A stretch of DNA of 64,000 bases from Nocardiopsis trehalosi NBRC 14201 (GTDB lineage Bacteria > Actinomycetota > Actinomycetes > Streptosporangiales > Streptosporangiaceae), in NCBI RefSeq assembly GCF_001552555.1, contig NZ_BCRK01000001.1, positions 1 through 64,000 on the forward strand, in the 5' to 3' direction. A model generated the notes under the pieces. The model made no database searches. It had not been told where the DNA came from and saw only the letters and a list, made by a program, of their open reading frames with translations. Position 1 is the stretch's first letter. Each line of letters starts with the position of its first letter. Made by a program: the position numbers and the translations under genes. Positions 48,619-55,418 of the stretch are shown here, one piece after another.

Positions 48619-49272
48619 TCAGGGAATCCGGGCCTCGATGTGGGCGAGGTGGGCGGCGAGGATCTCATCGAATGCGGCGCGGCGATCTGCTCCGAGGGGG
48701 CGGATGTCGCGGGCGAAGTATGCCAGGGCGGGGAAGCTTTCGGGGTCCGCGCCGAGTACCGCGACACGGAACTGCTCCATGCCCTGTTCGTACTTCTTGG
48801 GGGTGAGGGTGGTGATACCGGCCTCGGAGGCGATCAGCGCGGCGAGGAGGATCACGATGCGGTGGTAGCGCGCCGGGACCTCCGCGTCGGGCAGGCCGGA
48901 CGTGCGCAGGGCCTGCAGCAGCTCCTCCATGACCAATCGGGAGCCGGTGCCGCCGGACCCGTAGTGCCCCCACACCCCTGCGAGTTGGGGCTGTTCGCCG
49001 AAGGCCTCACGCAGGCGTAGGGCCAGGGTGGTGATGCGCTGCTTCCAGTCGCCCGCGGGGTGGTGGCCGTCCATGGCGGCCAGCAGAATCCGGTCGGCAA
49101 CCGCGCGGAGCAGTTCGGTCTTGTTGCGGAAGTGCCGGTAGAGGCTGGAGGAGTCGGTCCCGAGCGCTGCGGCGAGTTTGCGCACGCTGAACGACTCGGC
49201 GTCGCTCGTGCGCAGCAGTTCCGCCGCGGTGTCCAGGATCTCCTCGGTCGACCATCGCCTGCGGCCAGTCAT
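48619..49272 (-). CDS. TetR-family transcriptional regulator
   Basis: A 217-residue regulator: DTAAELLRTSDAESFSVRKL, then the helix-turn-helix LAAALGTDSSSLYRHFRNK, and a TetR_C-type ligand domain (LIASEAGITTLTPKKYEQGMEQF). It is divergent from the esterase at 49404, and the perfect dyad at 49318-49334 is the likely operator for both. The gene lies just beyond the Tn3 scrap. Confidence 0.92.
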   Translation of the reverse strand: MTGRRRWSTEEILDTAAELLRTSDAESFSVRKLAAALGTDSSSLYRHFRNKTELLRAVADRILLAAMDGHHPAGDWKQRITTLALRLREAFGEQPQLAGVWGHYGSGGTGSRLVMEELLQALRTSGLPDAEVPARYHRIVILLAALIASEAGITTLTPKKYEQGMEQFRVAVLGADPESFPALAYFARDIRPLGADRRAAFDEILAAHLAHIEARIP

Positions 49273-49310
49273 CCCGCCCCTCTCGTCCGTGCTCAGCCTA
49301 GCCTACGCGC

Positions 49311-49338
49311 TTGCCGATGCACGCACTGCGTGCATAAT
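49311..49338 (+). promoter_or_regulatory. Esterase promoter with perfect TetR operator
   Basis: TTGCCG (49311-49316) and CATAAT (49333-49338) are 16 bases apart. TGCACGCA-C-TGCGTGCA (49318-49334), a perfect 8-bp-arm dyad, fills the space between them, so repressor and polymerase would exclude each other. Confidence 0.7.
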
Positions 49339-49403
49339 GAGGGCAATGCAGTGTCCGGCCACAACGCCACACCCGGAATCCGGCCGGGAGGGGAGAAGGA
49401 GAC

Positions 49404-50366
49404 ATGAGCGAGACCACGACCGCGACGCGGCCGACGGAGCCTGACTACTCGGTGATCACGACCGAGGAACTGCTCGCCTATCGCGACGCGGAGAACCACT
49501 GGCGGGCCTCCAGCGCGGCGCGGGCGATCCTCGGAGAGCCGGACCCCGGCGCCGCGATCGCCTGGCGGCAGATCGCGCTGCCCGGCCGCGACCTGCCGGT
49601 CCGCGTGTACCGGCCGGCCCCGGCGGGAGCCGCCGAAACCGCAGCCCGCACCGACCTGCCGCTCGTGGTCCACGTCCACGGAGGCAGCTTCGTGGGCACA
49701 GCGGTGCAGTGCGACTGGACCAACAGCCACCTCGCCGCCCGCCTGCCCGCCCTCGTCGTCTCGGTCGAGCACCGCCTCCTCGACGCCGGCACTCCGCTCG
49801 CGAACGCCGCCGACGACGGCTGGGACGTGGTCCAGCATGTGGTGCGGCACGCCGCGCAGTGGGGCGTCGACCCGGCGCGCGCGGCCGTCTTCGGTGAGAG
49901 CTGCGGCGCGCTGATCAGCGCCCTGACGGCCATCCGGGCCAGGGAGGCCGGGCTGGAGCTCAAGGCGCAGGTGCTGGTCAACCCCGCGGTCGACGTGACC
50001 GGGACGATGTTCGACCACCCCTCCGTCGCCGAGTACGCATACAGCCCCACCCCGGCCCTGCCGCTGCTGCGGCTGTTCCAGCGGCTCGCCGTCCCGCCGG
50101 GAGCCGACGCCCGCGCAGTCTCGCCGCTGTACGCGGACGACCTGAGCCGACTGGCTCCGGCGCTCGTGGTGGTGCCCACCGAGGACGCGGTCGCCGACCA
50201 CGGCCGCCGCTACGCCGAGCGACTGCGCGCGGCAGGGACCTCCGTTCGGCTTTCCGAATACCCGGAAGCGCGGCACGCGTTCCTCACTCTGCCCGGCGTG
50301 GAACTACGAGCTGAGGCCGCCCAGGCGGAGATCCTCGATTTCCTCCGCGCGGCCCTGGCGGAGTGA
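49404..50366 (+). CDS. Alpha/beta hydrolase fold-3 esterase (HSL family)
   Basis: A 320-residue esterase. The HGG oxyanion motif is in VVHVHGGSFVG, and the nucleophile Ser166 is in GESCGALI (usual form GDSAGG). The acid residue is in VPTEDAVADHG and the catalytic His in ARHAFLTLPG. HSL-type enzymes cleave short acyl esters, sometimes of drugs. ATG 49404 follows GGAGAAGGAG. Induction through the divergent TetR is likely. Confidence 0.9.
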   Translation: MSETTTATRPTEPDYSVITTEELLAYRDAENHWRASSAARAILGEPDPGAAIAWRQIALPGRDLPVRVYRPAPAGAAETAARTDLPLVVHVHGGSFVGTAVQCDWTNSHLAARLPALVVSVEHRLLDAGTPLANAADDGWDVVQHVVRHAAQWGVDPARAAVFGESCGALISALTAIRAREAGLELKAQVLVNPAVDVTGTMFDHPSVAEYAYSPTPALPLLRLFQRLAVPPGADARAVSPLYADDLSRLAPALVVVPTEDAVADHGRRYAERLRAAGTSVRLSEYPEARHAFLTLPGVELRAEAAQAEILDFLRAALAE

Positions 50367-50586
50367 CGGAGGAACGACGCACCCCCCTTGAACCCGACGG
50401 CCCAGCGGTCTCCCGACTCGGCCTCGACTGGGCACGAGACGCACACGGCCACGGACGCGGACCCCGCGCCGGGATCGCCCGGCGGCGCGGCCGTCAGGTC
50501 TTCACACCACGAAGGCACGTCGAACGTCGGCGGCGGCCATCCCCGGCTCTCCCCCGAGATGGTCTCGTCGCAGCGAGGGGCGGACG

Positions 50587-51270
50587 TCAGCCCAGGGCGA
50601 GCCAGCGGATGCCGAGCCGTTCCACCCGGGCGGTCTCTGCTGCGTCCAGCGGGTCGCGGCCCGTGGCCTTGCGCAGGAAGCGCGGCCGGCTCCACCCGAG
50701 TTCGTCGGGGGCCGCCATCCGCTCCGCGCCGAGGAGCAGTTCCAGAACGGCGTCACCGGCCGACGGGGTGAGCCAGGGTGCGCGTCCGAGCGCGTCGGCC
50801 AGGTCCAGGCCGTGGACGGCGACTTCGACCACGCGGGTGAGCAGGAACTCCGACAGGAGCATGGCGTCACCATGGCGCGTCCGCACGGTACGGCCGGCCG
50901 GCTCGACCCGGCACAGCCGGTCCACCCGCCGCCAGGTCGCGCGGAGGTCCTCGGCGAGGGCGGGACCGTCGGCCGACTCCGCCGCCCGGTCCTGGGCCAG
51001 GGCGATCCGGGCACCGTTGGTCCGGGGCGAGAAGCGGTCGTCCGGGCGGTAGTACTCCGCTGCGGAGATCTCGACCTCGCCCGGGGCCGGCGCGTCCAGC
51101 ATCCCCGGAAGCCAGTCGACCACGACGCACACGTGCCCGAGCAGGTCACGTACGGTCCAGGGGGTGCAGCGTGTCGGCAGGCCCCACTCGGCCTCGGACA
51201 GTCCTGACACCGCGTCGGTGAGCGCCCCGCACTCCCGACGGAACGCTTCGAGCACACGATCCGGATTCAT
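50587..51270 (-). CDS. Mycothiol-dependent maleylpyruvate-isomerase-family protein
   Basis: A 227-residue DinB-like four-helix protein: LSEAEWGLPTRCTPWTVRDL near the N-terminus, the metal-binding His in LLGHVCVVVDWL, and VVEVAVHGLDLADALG later. This is the MDMPI N-terminal family of mycothiol-dependent enzymes, acting on electrophiles or isomerising ring-cleavage products. The substrate is unknown. The 220-base gap before it (50367-50586) shows nothing. Confidence 0.85.
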   Translation of the reverse strand: MNPDRVLEAFRRECGALTDAVSGLSEAEWGLPTRCTPWTVRDLLGHVCVVVDWLPGMLDAPAPGEVEISAAEYYRPDDRFSPRTNGARIALAQDRAAESADGPALAEDLRATWRRVDRLCRVEPAGRTVRTRHGDAMLLSEFLLTRVVEVAVHGLDLADALGRAPWLTPSAGDAVLELLLGAERMAAPDELGWSRPRFLRKATGRDPLDAAETARVERLGIRWLALG

Positions 51271-51323
51271 GCCGGTGACGCTACCAACGGCCGGGGCGGG
51301 CACCCGGGTGCCATGACCCGGCG

Positions 51324-51983
51324 TCAGTACGCGGGTTCCGCAACGGCGCGGACGCGTCCGCCGATATGCGTCGTCCCGTCGGAGCCGGGGGCCGCCATGA
51401 TCAGCGACCCGCTGCCCTGGGTGACCGCGACGGCCCGCCCCAACCGGTCGGCGAGCAGGAGCGCCGCGGCTCCGGTGGCCTCGTCCTCGTCGATGCCGTC
51501 GCCACGGCCCGGGAACCCCCGCGCCCGGATCCGCCCGGCGGCCTCGTCCTGCCAGGCCCAGGCGTACACCCACTCCCCCGGTTCCGGCACCGCCAGCGCG
51601 GCGACCTCCTGCGGGTCGGCGTACTGCCGCAGCGTGCGCGGTGGCACCCACTCCGCTCGCGCGCCGATCCACGTGAAGCCGTCGGCCCGGCGGACCGGGA
51701 CGCTCCCCACCGGAAGCTCCAACCTCTCCAGACCGAGCAGCCAGGCCACGCCCACGAGCGGGTACCCGGCGAACGGGAGCCGCACCCCCGGCGTGTAGAT
51801 GTCCACGGTGCCCCGCTGGGCGTCGTCGATGAACACCGTTTCGCTGAGCCCCAGTTCCCGGGCCAGGGCCTGCCGGGACCCCTCGTCGGGGACGGCGCGG
51901 CCGTCGCGCACGACGCCCAGGACGTTGCCGTGGCCGCCGTCCGGGTCGCAGAAGACGCGGAGGAAGAGGATGTCAGGGGTCAC
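51324..51983 (-). CDS. PhzF-family isomerase
   Basis: A 219-residue protein of the PhzF/diaminopimelate-epimerase fold. The catalytic Glu is in LGLSETVFI, FAGYPLVGVAWLL matches the PhzF 'GHP' region with Tyr in place of His, and EATGAAALLLADRLG matches the second-half glycine loop. It is shorter than typical PhzF (about 280). The start GTG 51983 lies 7 bases after a minus-strand -10-like TTGAAT (leaderless). Another GTG at 52004 sits in a repeated GGTCACCCGGG and is less likely. Confidence 0.85.
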   Translation of the reverse strand: MTPDILFLRVFCDPDGGHGNVLGVVRDGRAVPDEGSRQALARELGLSETVFIDDAQRGTVDIYTPGVRLPFAGYPLVGVAWLLGLERLELPVGSVPVRRADGFTWIGARAEWVPPRTLRQYADPQEVAALAVPEPGEWVYAWAWQDEAAGRIRARGFPGRGDGIDEDEATGAAALLLADRLGRAVAVTQGSGSLIMAAPGSDGTTHIGGRVRAVAEPAY

Positions 51984-52150
51984 CCGGGCATTCAAGCAGG
52001 TCACCCGGGCCGGTGCGCCTACGGGGTGCGCACGGCCGCCGGCATCCTCCTCCCCCGCCTCGGCGAGCGCGGACCGCTCCGCCGGCAGCGTCCCGCCATC
52101 GCGGGGTCCGCCCGCCGGATCGACGTCCCGGAGAGCCGTAGGATCCCGGG

Positions 52151-52333
52151 ATGAGTGACGACGAGTGGAACGACATCATCGATTCGGCGAGGCAGGGCGA
52201 GTCCGGCCCGTGGACGTGTCCCGAGTGCGACGAGTACGCCGTCGAGTCGGGTCAGCGGTTCGAGCAGGGCCAGGTGGTGGAGCACACGCTGATGTGCTTC
52301 GCCTGCCAGGCGGAGGTCGTCGCCCCCGCCTGA
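52151..52333 (+). CDS. Small zinc-ribbon-like protein
   Basis: A 60-residue acidic protein with two CxxC pairs (TCPECDEY and CFACQAE) separated by 24 residues, the layout of a zinc ribbon. ATG 52151 lies 6 bases after TAGGAT (52139-52144), a good leaderless promoter. It may bind nucleic acid or a protein partner; function unknown. Confidence 0.7.
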   Translation: MSDDEWNDIIDSARQGESGPWTCPECDEYAVESGQRFEQGQVVEHTLMCFACQAEVVAPA

Positions 52334-52439
52334 ACCCGGCCGGGCCGGGAGCCGGCGTCCCCACCGGCCACCACCTGATGGCGGCTCGACCCCTCAAGCC
52401 CTCCCAATGTCGGGAGGCCCCCTGCGCGGCCAACGGGGC

Positions 52440-52885
52440 GGCCACGGCAGGGGGACGGCTGCGGGAGTGGCGGGGGGCGGTGTGGGGCACCTGGGCGGCG
52501 ACCGCCTTGATGGCCGCGGCGATGGTGTCGGGGTGCTTGGCCACCATCTGGCTGTGGTTGGCGGGGACGGTGGCGAAGACGGTGACGCTGGGGTGGGCGG
52601 CGAGGATGGGGTCGAGGTTCGCGCGCATCGTGCGGACCTCCTCCTCGGTGGCCCCATGTGCTTGCCGGTGGCCTTGATGAACGCCACCGGGCACTGGATG
52701 CGGGTGTAGTCCTCGGCGAAGCCGGCGACGACCTCGTTGAACTCGATGTTGGCCTCGGCGGCCTGGGTGCCGGACCTGCCCCGGGCGCGGCCGTCGAAGG
52801 TGACCACGCGGTACGCGCCGGTCAGCAGGGGGAGCAGCCCCTTCCAGTAGCGCGAGTCCCGGGCGACCCACTCCGACCCCCCTCG
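52440..52885 (-). pseudogene. Decayed alpha/beta hydrolase gene
   Basis: On the minus strand one frame spells LLPLLTGAYRVVTFDGRARG and RSGTQAAEANIEFNEVVAGF, the start of an alpha/beta hydrolase. It then jumps over the nucleophile region to FAEDYTRIQCPVAFIKATGK. After a frameshift near 52660 the sequence continues in the next frame with TEEEVRTMRANLDPILAAHP and FATVPANHSQMVAKHPDTIA, the end of the same fold. The central nucleophile elbow is missing, so the gene is not functional. Confidence 0.7.
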
Positions 52886-52928
52886 AATAGCGTTGCAACG
52901 CAATTCAACGAGACGCTGCGTCTCGCCC

Positions 52929-52949
52929 CCGATAAGGTTCACTTATCGG
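52929..52949. promoter_or_regulatory. AT-rich dyad upstream of the decayed hydrolase
   Basis: CCGATAAG-GTTCA-CTTATCGG is a perfect 8-bp-arm inverted repeat. It is probably the former operator of the decayed hydrolase gene, in a patch (52885-53040) much richer in A and T than the rest of the window. Confidence 0.45.
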
Positions 52950-53049
52950 AAGTGATGAATCCGCCTCCTTCGGATGTTCATAGTGTTGGCCTCAATCGTT
53001 TTCTGTTCGATAGTTACGTTACCAACGCTACGTAAATCCAGCCCGCAAA

Positions 53050-53215
53050 ACGAGGTGCCCTAGTGCCGGCTCGAACAAGCCGCGCGAGTAGCGGCGAAGT
53101 GCCCCGGCGGGAGGCGGGCAGGCCTGGTAGGCGCACGGCCGGACGCCCAGGCTCCCTATGGAGCGGTAAGCCCGAAAGGGGCGAGGCGCAGGTCAGCGGG
53201 GTGCGCGGCCTTGGC
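53050..53215 (+). ncRNA. Possible structured RNA (hairpin cluster)
   Basis: A non-coding stretch with several short stems: CGGCT/AGCCG around CGAACA (53067-53082), GCTCC/GGAGC around CTAT (53151-53164), and CCC/GGG closed by a GAAA tetraloop (53171-53180). Tightly spaced small hairpins with a GNRA loop are typical of folded RNAs, including fragments of group II introns, but no conserved domain V or intron boundary was found. This is tentative. Confidence 0.25.
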
Positions 53216-53272
53216 GGCGATGGGCGGGTGGGGCTCACGGCAGGTGCGAGCGGTCTGTCCCGCGCCTCGGCC

Positions 53273-53761
53273 TCAGTTGCGTTTGCGGCCGGGGCGGCGC
53301 CGGTAGGTGGAGTTGGCGCGGATCTCTTCGGTCGCGGCCCGGTACGCGGGGGCGGCACGGGCGAAATAGTCGAAGAGCAGTTCGCGCTGCTCGGGCGTGT
53401 AGCGGTCGAGGACCGCCGCGATGTGCCTGCGGGCCGGACCGACGACCTTCTCGATCCCGGGGAAGATGTCGTCCACGGCCTCGACCACCACGCGTCGGCG
53501 ATCGGCGGGGTCCGCGGTGCGGCGTACATAACCGGCCTTCTCCAGCCGGTCGATCAGGCGGGTCGTCGCCCCGGTGGTCAGGCCGGCGCGCGCGGCGAGA
53601 TCGCCGGAGGTGATGCGTCCGGCCAGCGCGACGATGCTCACCGCGTACCACTCGGTGGGCTGGAGACCGGCGGCTTCGGCGGCGGCCATGCCGTGCAGGC
53701 CCACCGCGTCGAGGTACCGGCGCATGATCACGTGCTGGTCGTCGGTCGGCTCGGTTGCCAT
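53273..53761 (-). CDS. MarR-family transcriptional regulator
   Basis: A 162-residue regulator: LQPTEWYAVSIVALAGRITS, the recognition helix LAARAGLTTGATTRLIDRLE, and the wing RRTADPADRRRVVVEA. A basic tail (TYRRRPGRKRN) ends the protein. It is divergent from a SnoaL-like gene, and the dyad at 53813-53830 lies between them. Confidence 0.92.
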   Translation of the reverse strand: MATEPTDDQHVIMRRYLDAVGLHGMAAAEAAGLQPTEWYAVSIVALAGRITSGDLAARAGLTTGATTRLIDRLEKAGYVRRTADPADRRRVVVEAVDDIFPGIEKVVGPARRHIAAVLDRYTPEQRELLFDYFARAAPAYRAATEEIRANSTYRRRPGRKRN

Positions 53762-53812
53762 CGGCCGAGGACACCCCCTACGCTAATAGTTGCAAGAAAG
53801 CAGATAATGTTT

Positions 53813-53830
53813 TGAAGCAGGCATGCTTCA
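53813..53830. promoter_or_regulatory. MarR operator in divergent region
   Basis: TGAAGCA-GGCA-TGCTTCA is a perfect 7-bp-arm dyad, just downstream of the -10-like GATAAT (53803-53808) for the SnoaL-like gene. Confidence 0.6.
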
Positions 53831-53852
53831 TCTTAGCGACCACGAGGACGAT

Positions 53853-54302
53853 GTGAACACCCAAGACGACACGGCGGCGATCACCGGGGTGATGACCCGG
53901 CTCAAGGAGACCTGGGCACGGCACGACGCCGACGCCTACGGCAGTCTGTTCACCCAGGACGCCACCTACATCACGTTCGTCGGCACGTACTACAGCGGCA
54001 GGGCCGAGATCGTGAGCAGCCACCGCATCCTGTTCGCCAAGTACCTCAAGGGCACGAAGCTGGCCGACGAGATCGTCGACATCCGCTTCTACGGCCCGGA
54101 CACCGCCGTGGTCACCGGCCGTGGCGACACCTACAAGGGCGGCCGCGCCCCCGGGAAGCCCTCCAAGGTGCAGACCCTGACCTTCGTGCGCGAGGCGGAC
54201 GGGCAGTGGCGCATCGCCGCCTTCCACAACACCCAGCGCAAGCCGCTCCTGGAGGCCATCTCCTTCATGACCTCCCCCGGCCTCATCCCCGCAGCGCGGT
54301 GA
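53853..54302 (+). CDS. SnoaL-like (SgcJ/EcaC type) NTF2-fold protein
   Basis: A 149-residue NTF2-fold protein: MTRLKETWARHDADAYGSLF, DATYITFVGTYYSGRAEIV, and the strand DGQWRIAAFHNTQRK. It shares the fold and order of motifs with the protein at 8445. GTG 53853 has GAGG five bases upstream; an ATG at 53823 lies inside the operator and is unlikely. The divergent MarR is the probable regulator. A perfect terminator follows the stop. Confidence 0.85.
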   Translation: MNTQDDTAAITGVMTRLKETWARHDADAYGSLFTQDATYITFVGTYYSGRAEIVSSHRILFAKYLKGTKLADEIVDIRFYGPDTAVVTGRGDTYKGGRAPGKPSKVQTLTFVREADGQWRIAAFHNTQRKPLLEAISFMTSPGLIPAAR

Positions 54303-54355
54303 TGAACCCCCAGTACGCATGTCCGAAGTGACGCCCGAGGAGCGGCACGACGCCG

Positions 54356-54384
54356 AGGCCCCCGACGGTGACCGTCGGGGGCCT
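54356..54384. terminator. Hairpin terminator
   Basis: AGGCCCCCGACGGT and ACCGTCGGGGGCCT are perfect 14-bp arms around a single G, 54 bases after the SnoaL-like stop. Beyond it, 54385-54764 has no supported gene. Confidence 0.7.
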
Positions 54385-54764
54385 GGCCGGAAGCGCGGGG
54401 CGACCGCGCCGGACGACACAGGTGTTCAGCACGCTCCGCCGGTTCGAGTGGGCCGCCTTCGGGCCGCCTCCGGGTCGGCGAACGGGGCGTCGAGGGCGTC
54501 CAGGAGAAGGCGGGCGTAGTGGTCGATGGCCTTGCCCAGGGTCTCCGAGACGCTCAGGATCTGCTCCGCTCCGGCGGTGCGAGGTTCACGACGCTCTCCT
54601 CCGGGCGGGCTGCCGGAGCTGCCCCGCGTGGATGTCGCCCACCCATTCCCAGCCAGGCTCACTCGTCGACGGCCCGGTGCGGCCGGTGACCGCGTGATCG
54701 CCGCGATACGCGCGGCGCCGCGCGGGTGCCGTGGCTCCAGGGGCCGAGGCCTACCGGCGGCCGG

Positions 54765-54980
54765 TCAGAGCGTCTCGCCGTAGTGGTCCCCCTGATCGCG
54801 GTACCAGCGCTCCGCCGCGTCCCTGTCGGCGCGGGCGGCGTCCAGGCAGCGTGCGCACGTGGCGCGGTCCGGGTCGTCGCGGACCACGTCCCCGGCGGTC
54901 GCCCGACGGCACAGCGGCATGGCGACGCCGTTCTTGACCTTGCCCGCCAGGTGGACCACGTGTTCCGTCGACTCGCCCAT
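54765..54980 (-). CDS. Small Cys-containing hypothetical protein
   Basis: A 71-residue protein, MGESTEHVVHLAGKVKNGVA at the start, with single Cys at PLCRR and a CxxC pair in TCARCLDAA that could bind zinc. ATG 54980 lies 7 bases after a minus-strand -10-like TACCGT (54993-54988), the leaderless pattern common in this window. No family recognised. Confidence 0.6.
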   Translation of the reverse strand: MGESTEHVVHLAGKVKNGVAMPLCRRATAGDVVRDDPDRATCARCLDAARADRDAAERWYRDQGDHYGETL

Positions 54981-55418
54981 GACCGCGACGGTACGCCTTC
55001 CTCCGCGACGGCGCCGCACCCGTTCTCCAGGGGGCGTGAACGCCGTGCCGCACGGCACGCCACGGTTCGGTGGCGGGCGGCCTCGGTCGGCACCGAACCC
55101 CCGGGCGGCCCTTTCCCGCGCGTTTCCCCCGCGCGACGGAACGCCGCCGGCCTTCAAGGGCAGGCCTATTGATAAGGCGGGTGCACACCAGGGGTGCGAT
55201 CACCGATATGCGGATATGCGTAATGCGTGATACGCCGACCCGTCGGCCGTCATGAATGCCGACGCCGCTCCCCCGACATCGGCCGCTCGTTCGCGACGAC
55301 GGGAAGAGGGCGCCGAACCGGATGCCTGGTCACGAGGGCAAACCCCGTCAGGCAAGTCAAGACTTATCCCACCGCGAACCCGGCTGTAAGGTGTGGCGCG
55401 AATCGAAGGAGCCATCTG

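Noticed and set aside
53086-53098. A 23S rRNA fragment (AGTAGCGGCGAA-like).
   Set aside because: The match is only about a dozen bases and flanking sequence does not resemble rRNA.
53040-53215. A group II intron.
   Set aside because: Hairpins resemble intron subdomains, but no 5' GUGYG, no domain V, no 3' AY and no intron-encoded protein could be found; kept only as a possible structured RNA.
54426-54662. A 78-codon minus-strand frame (contains LLLDALDAPFADPEA).
   Set aside because: No ribosome site, promoter or recognisable family; composition is compatible with chance.
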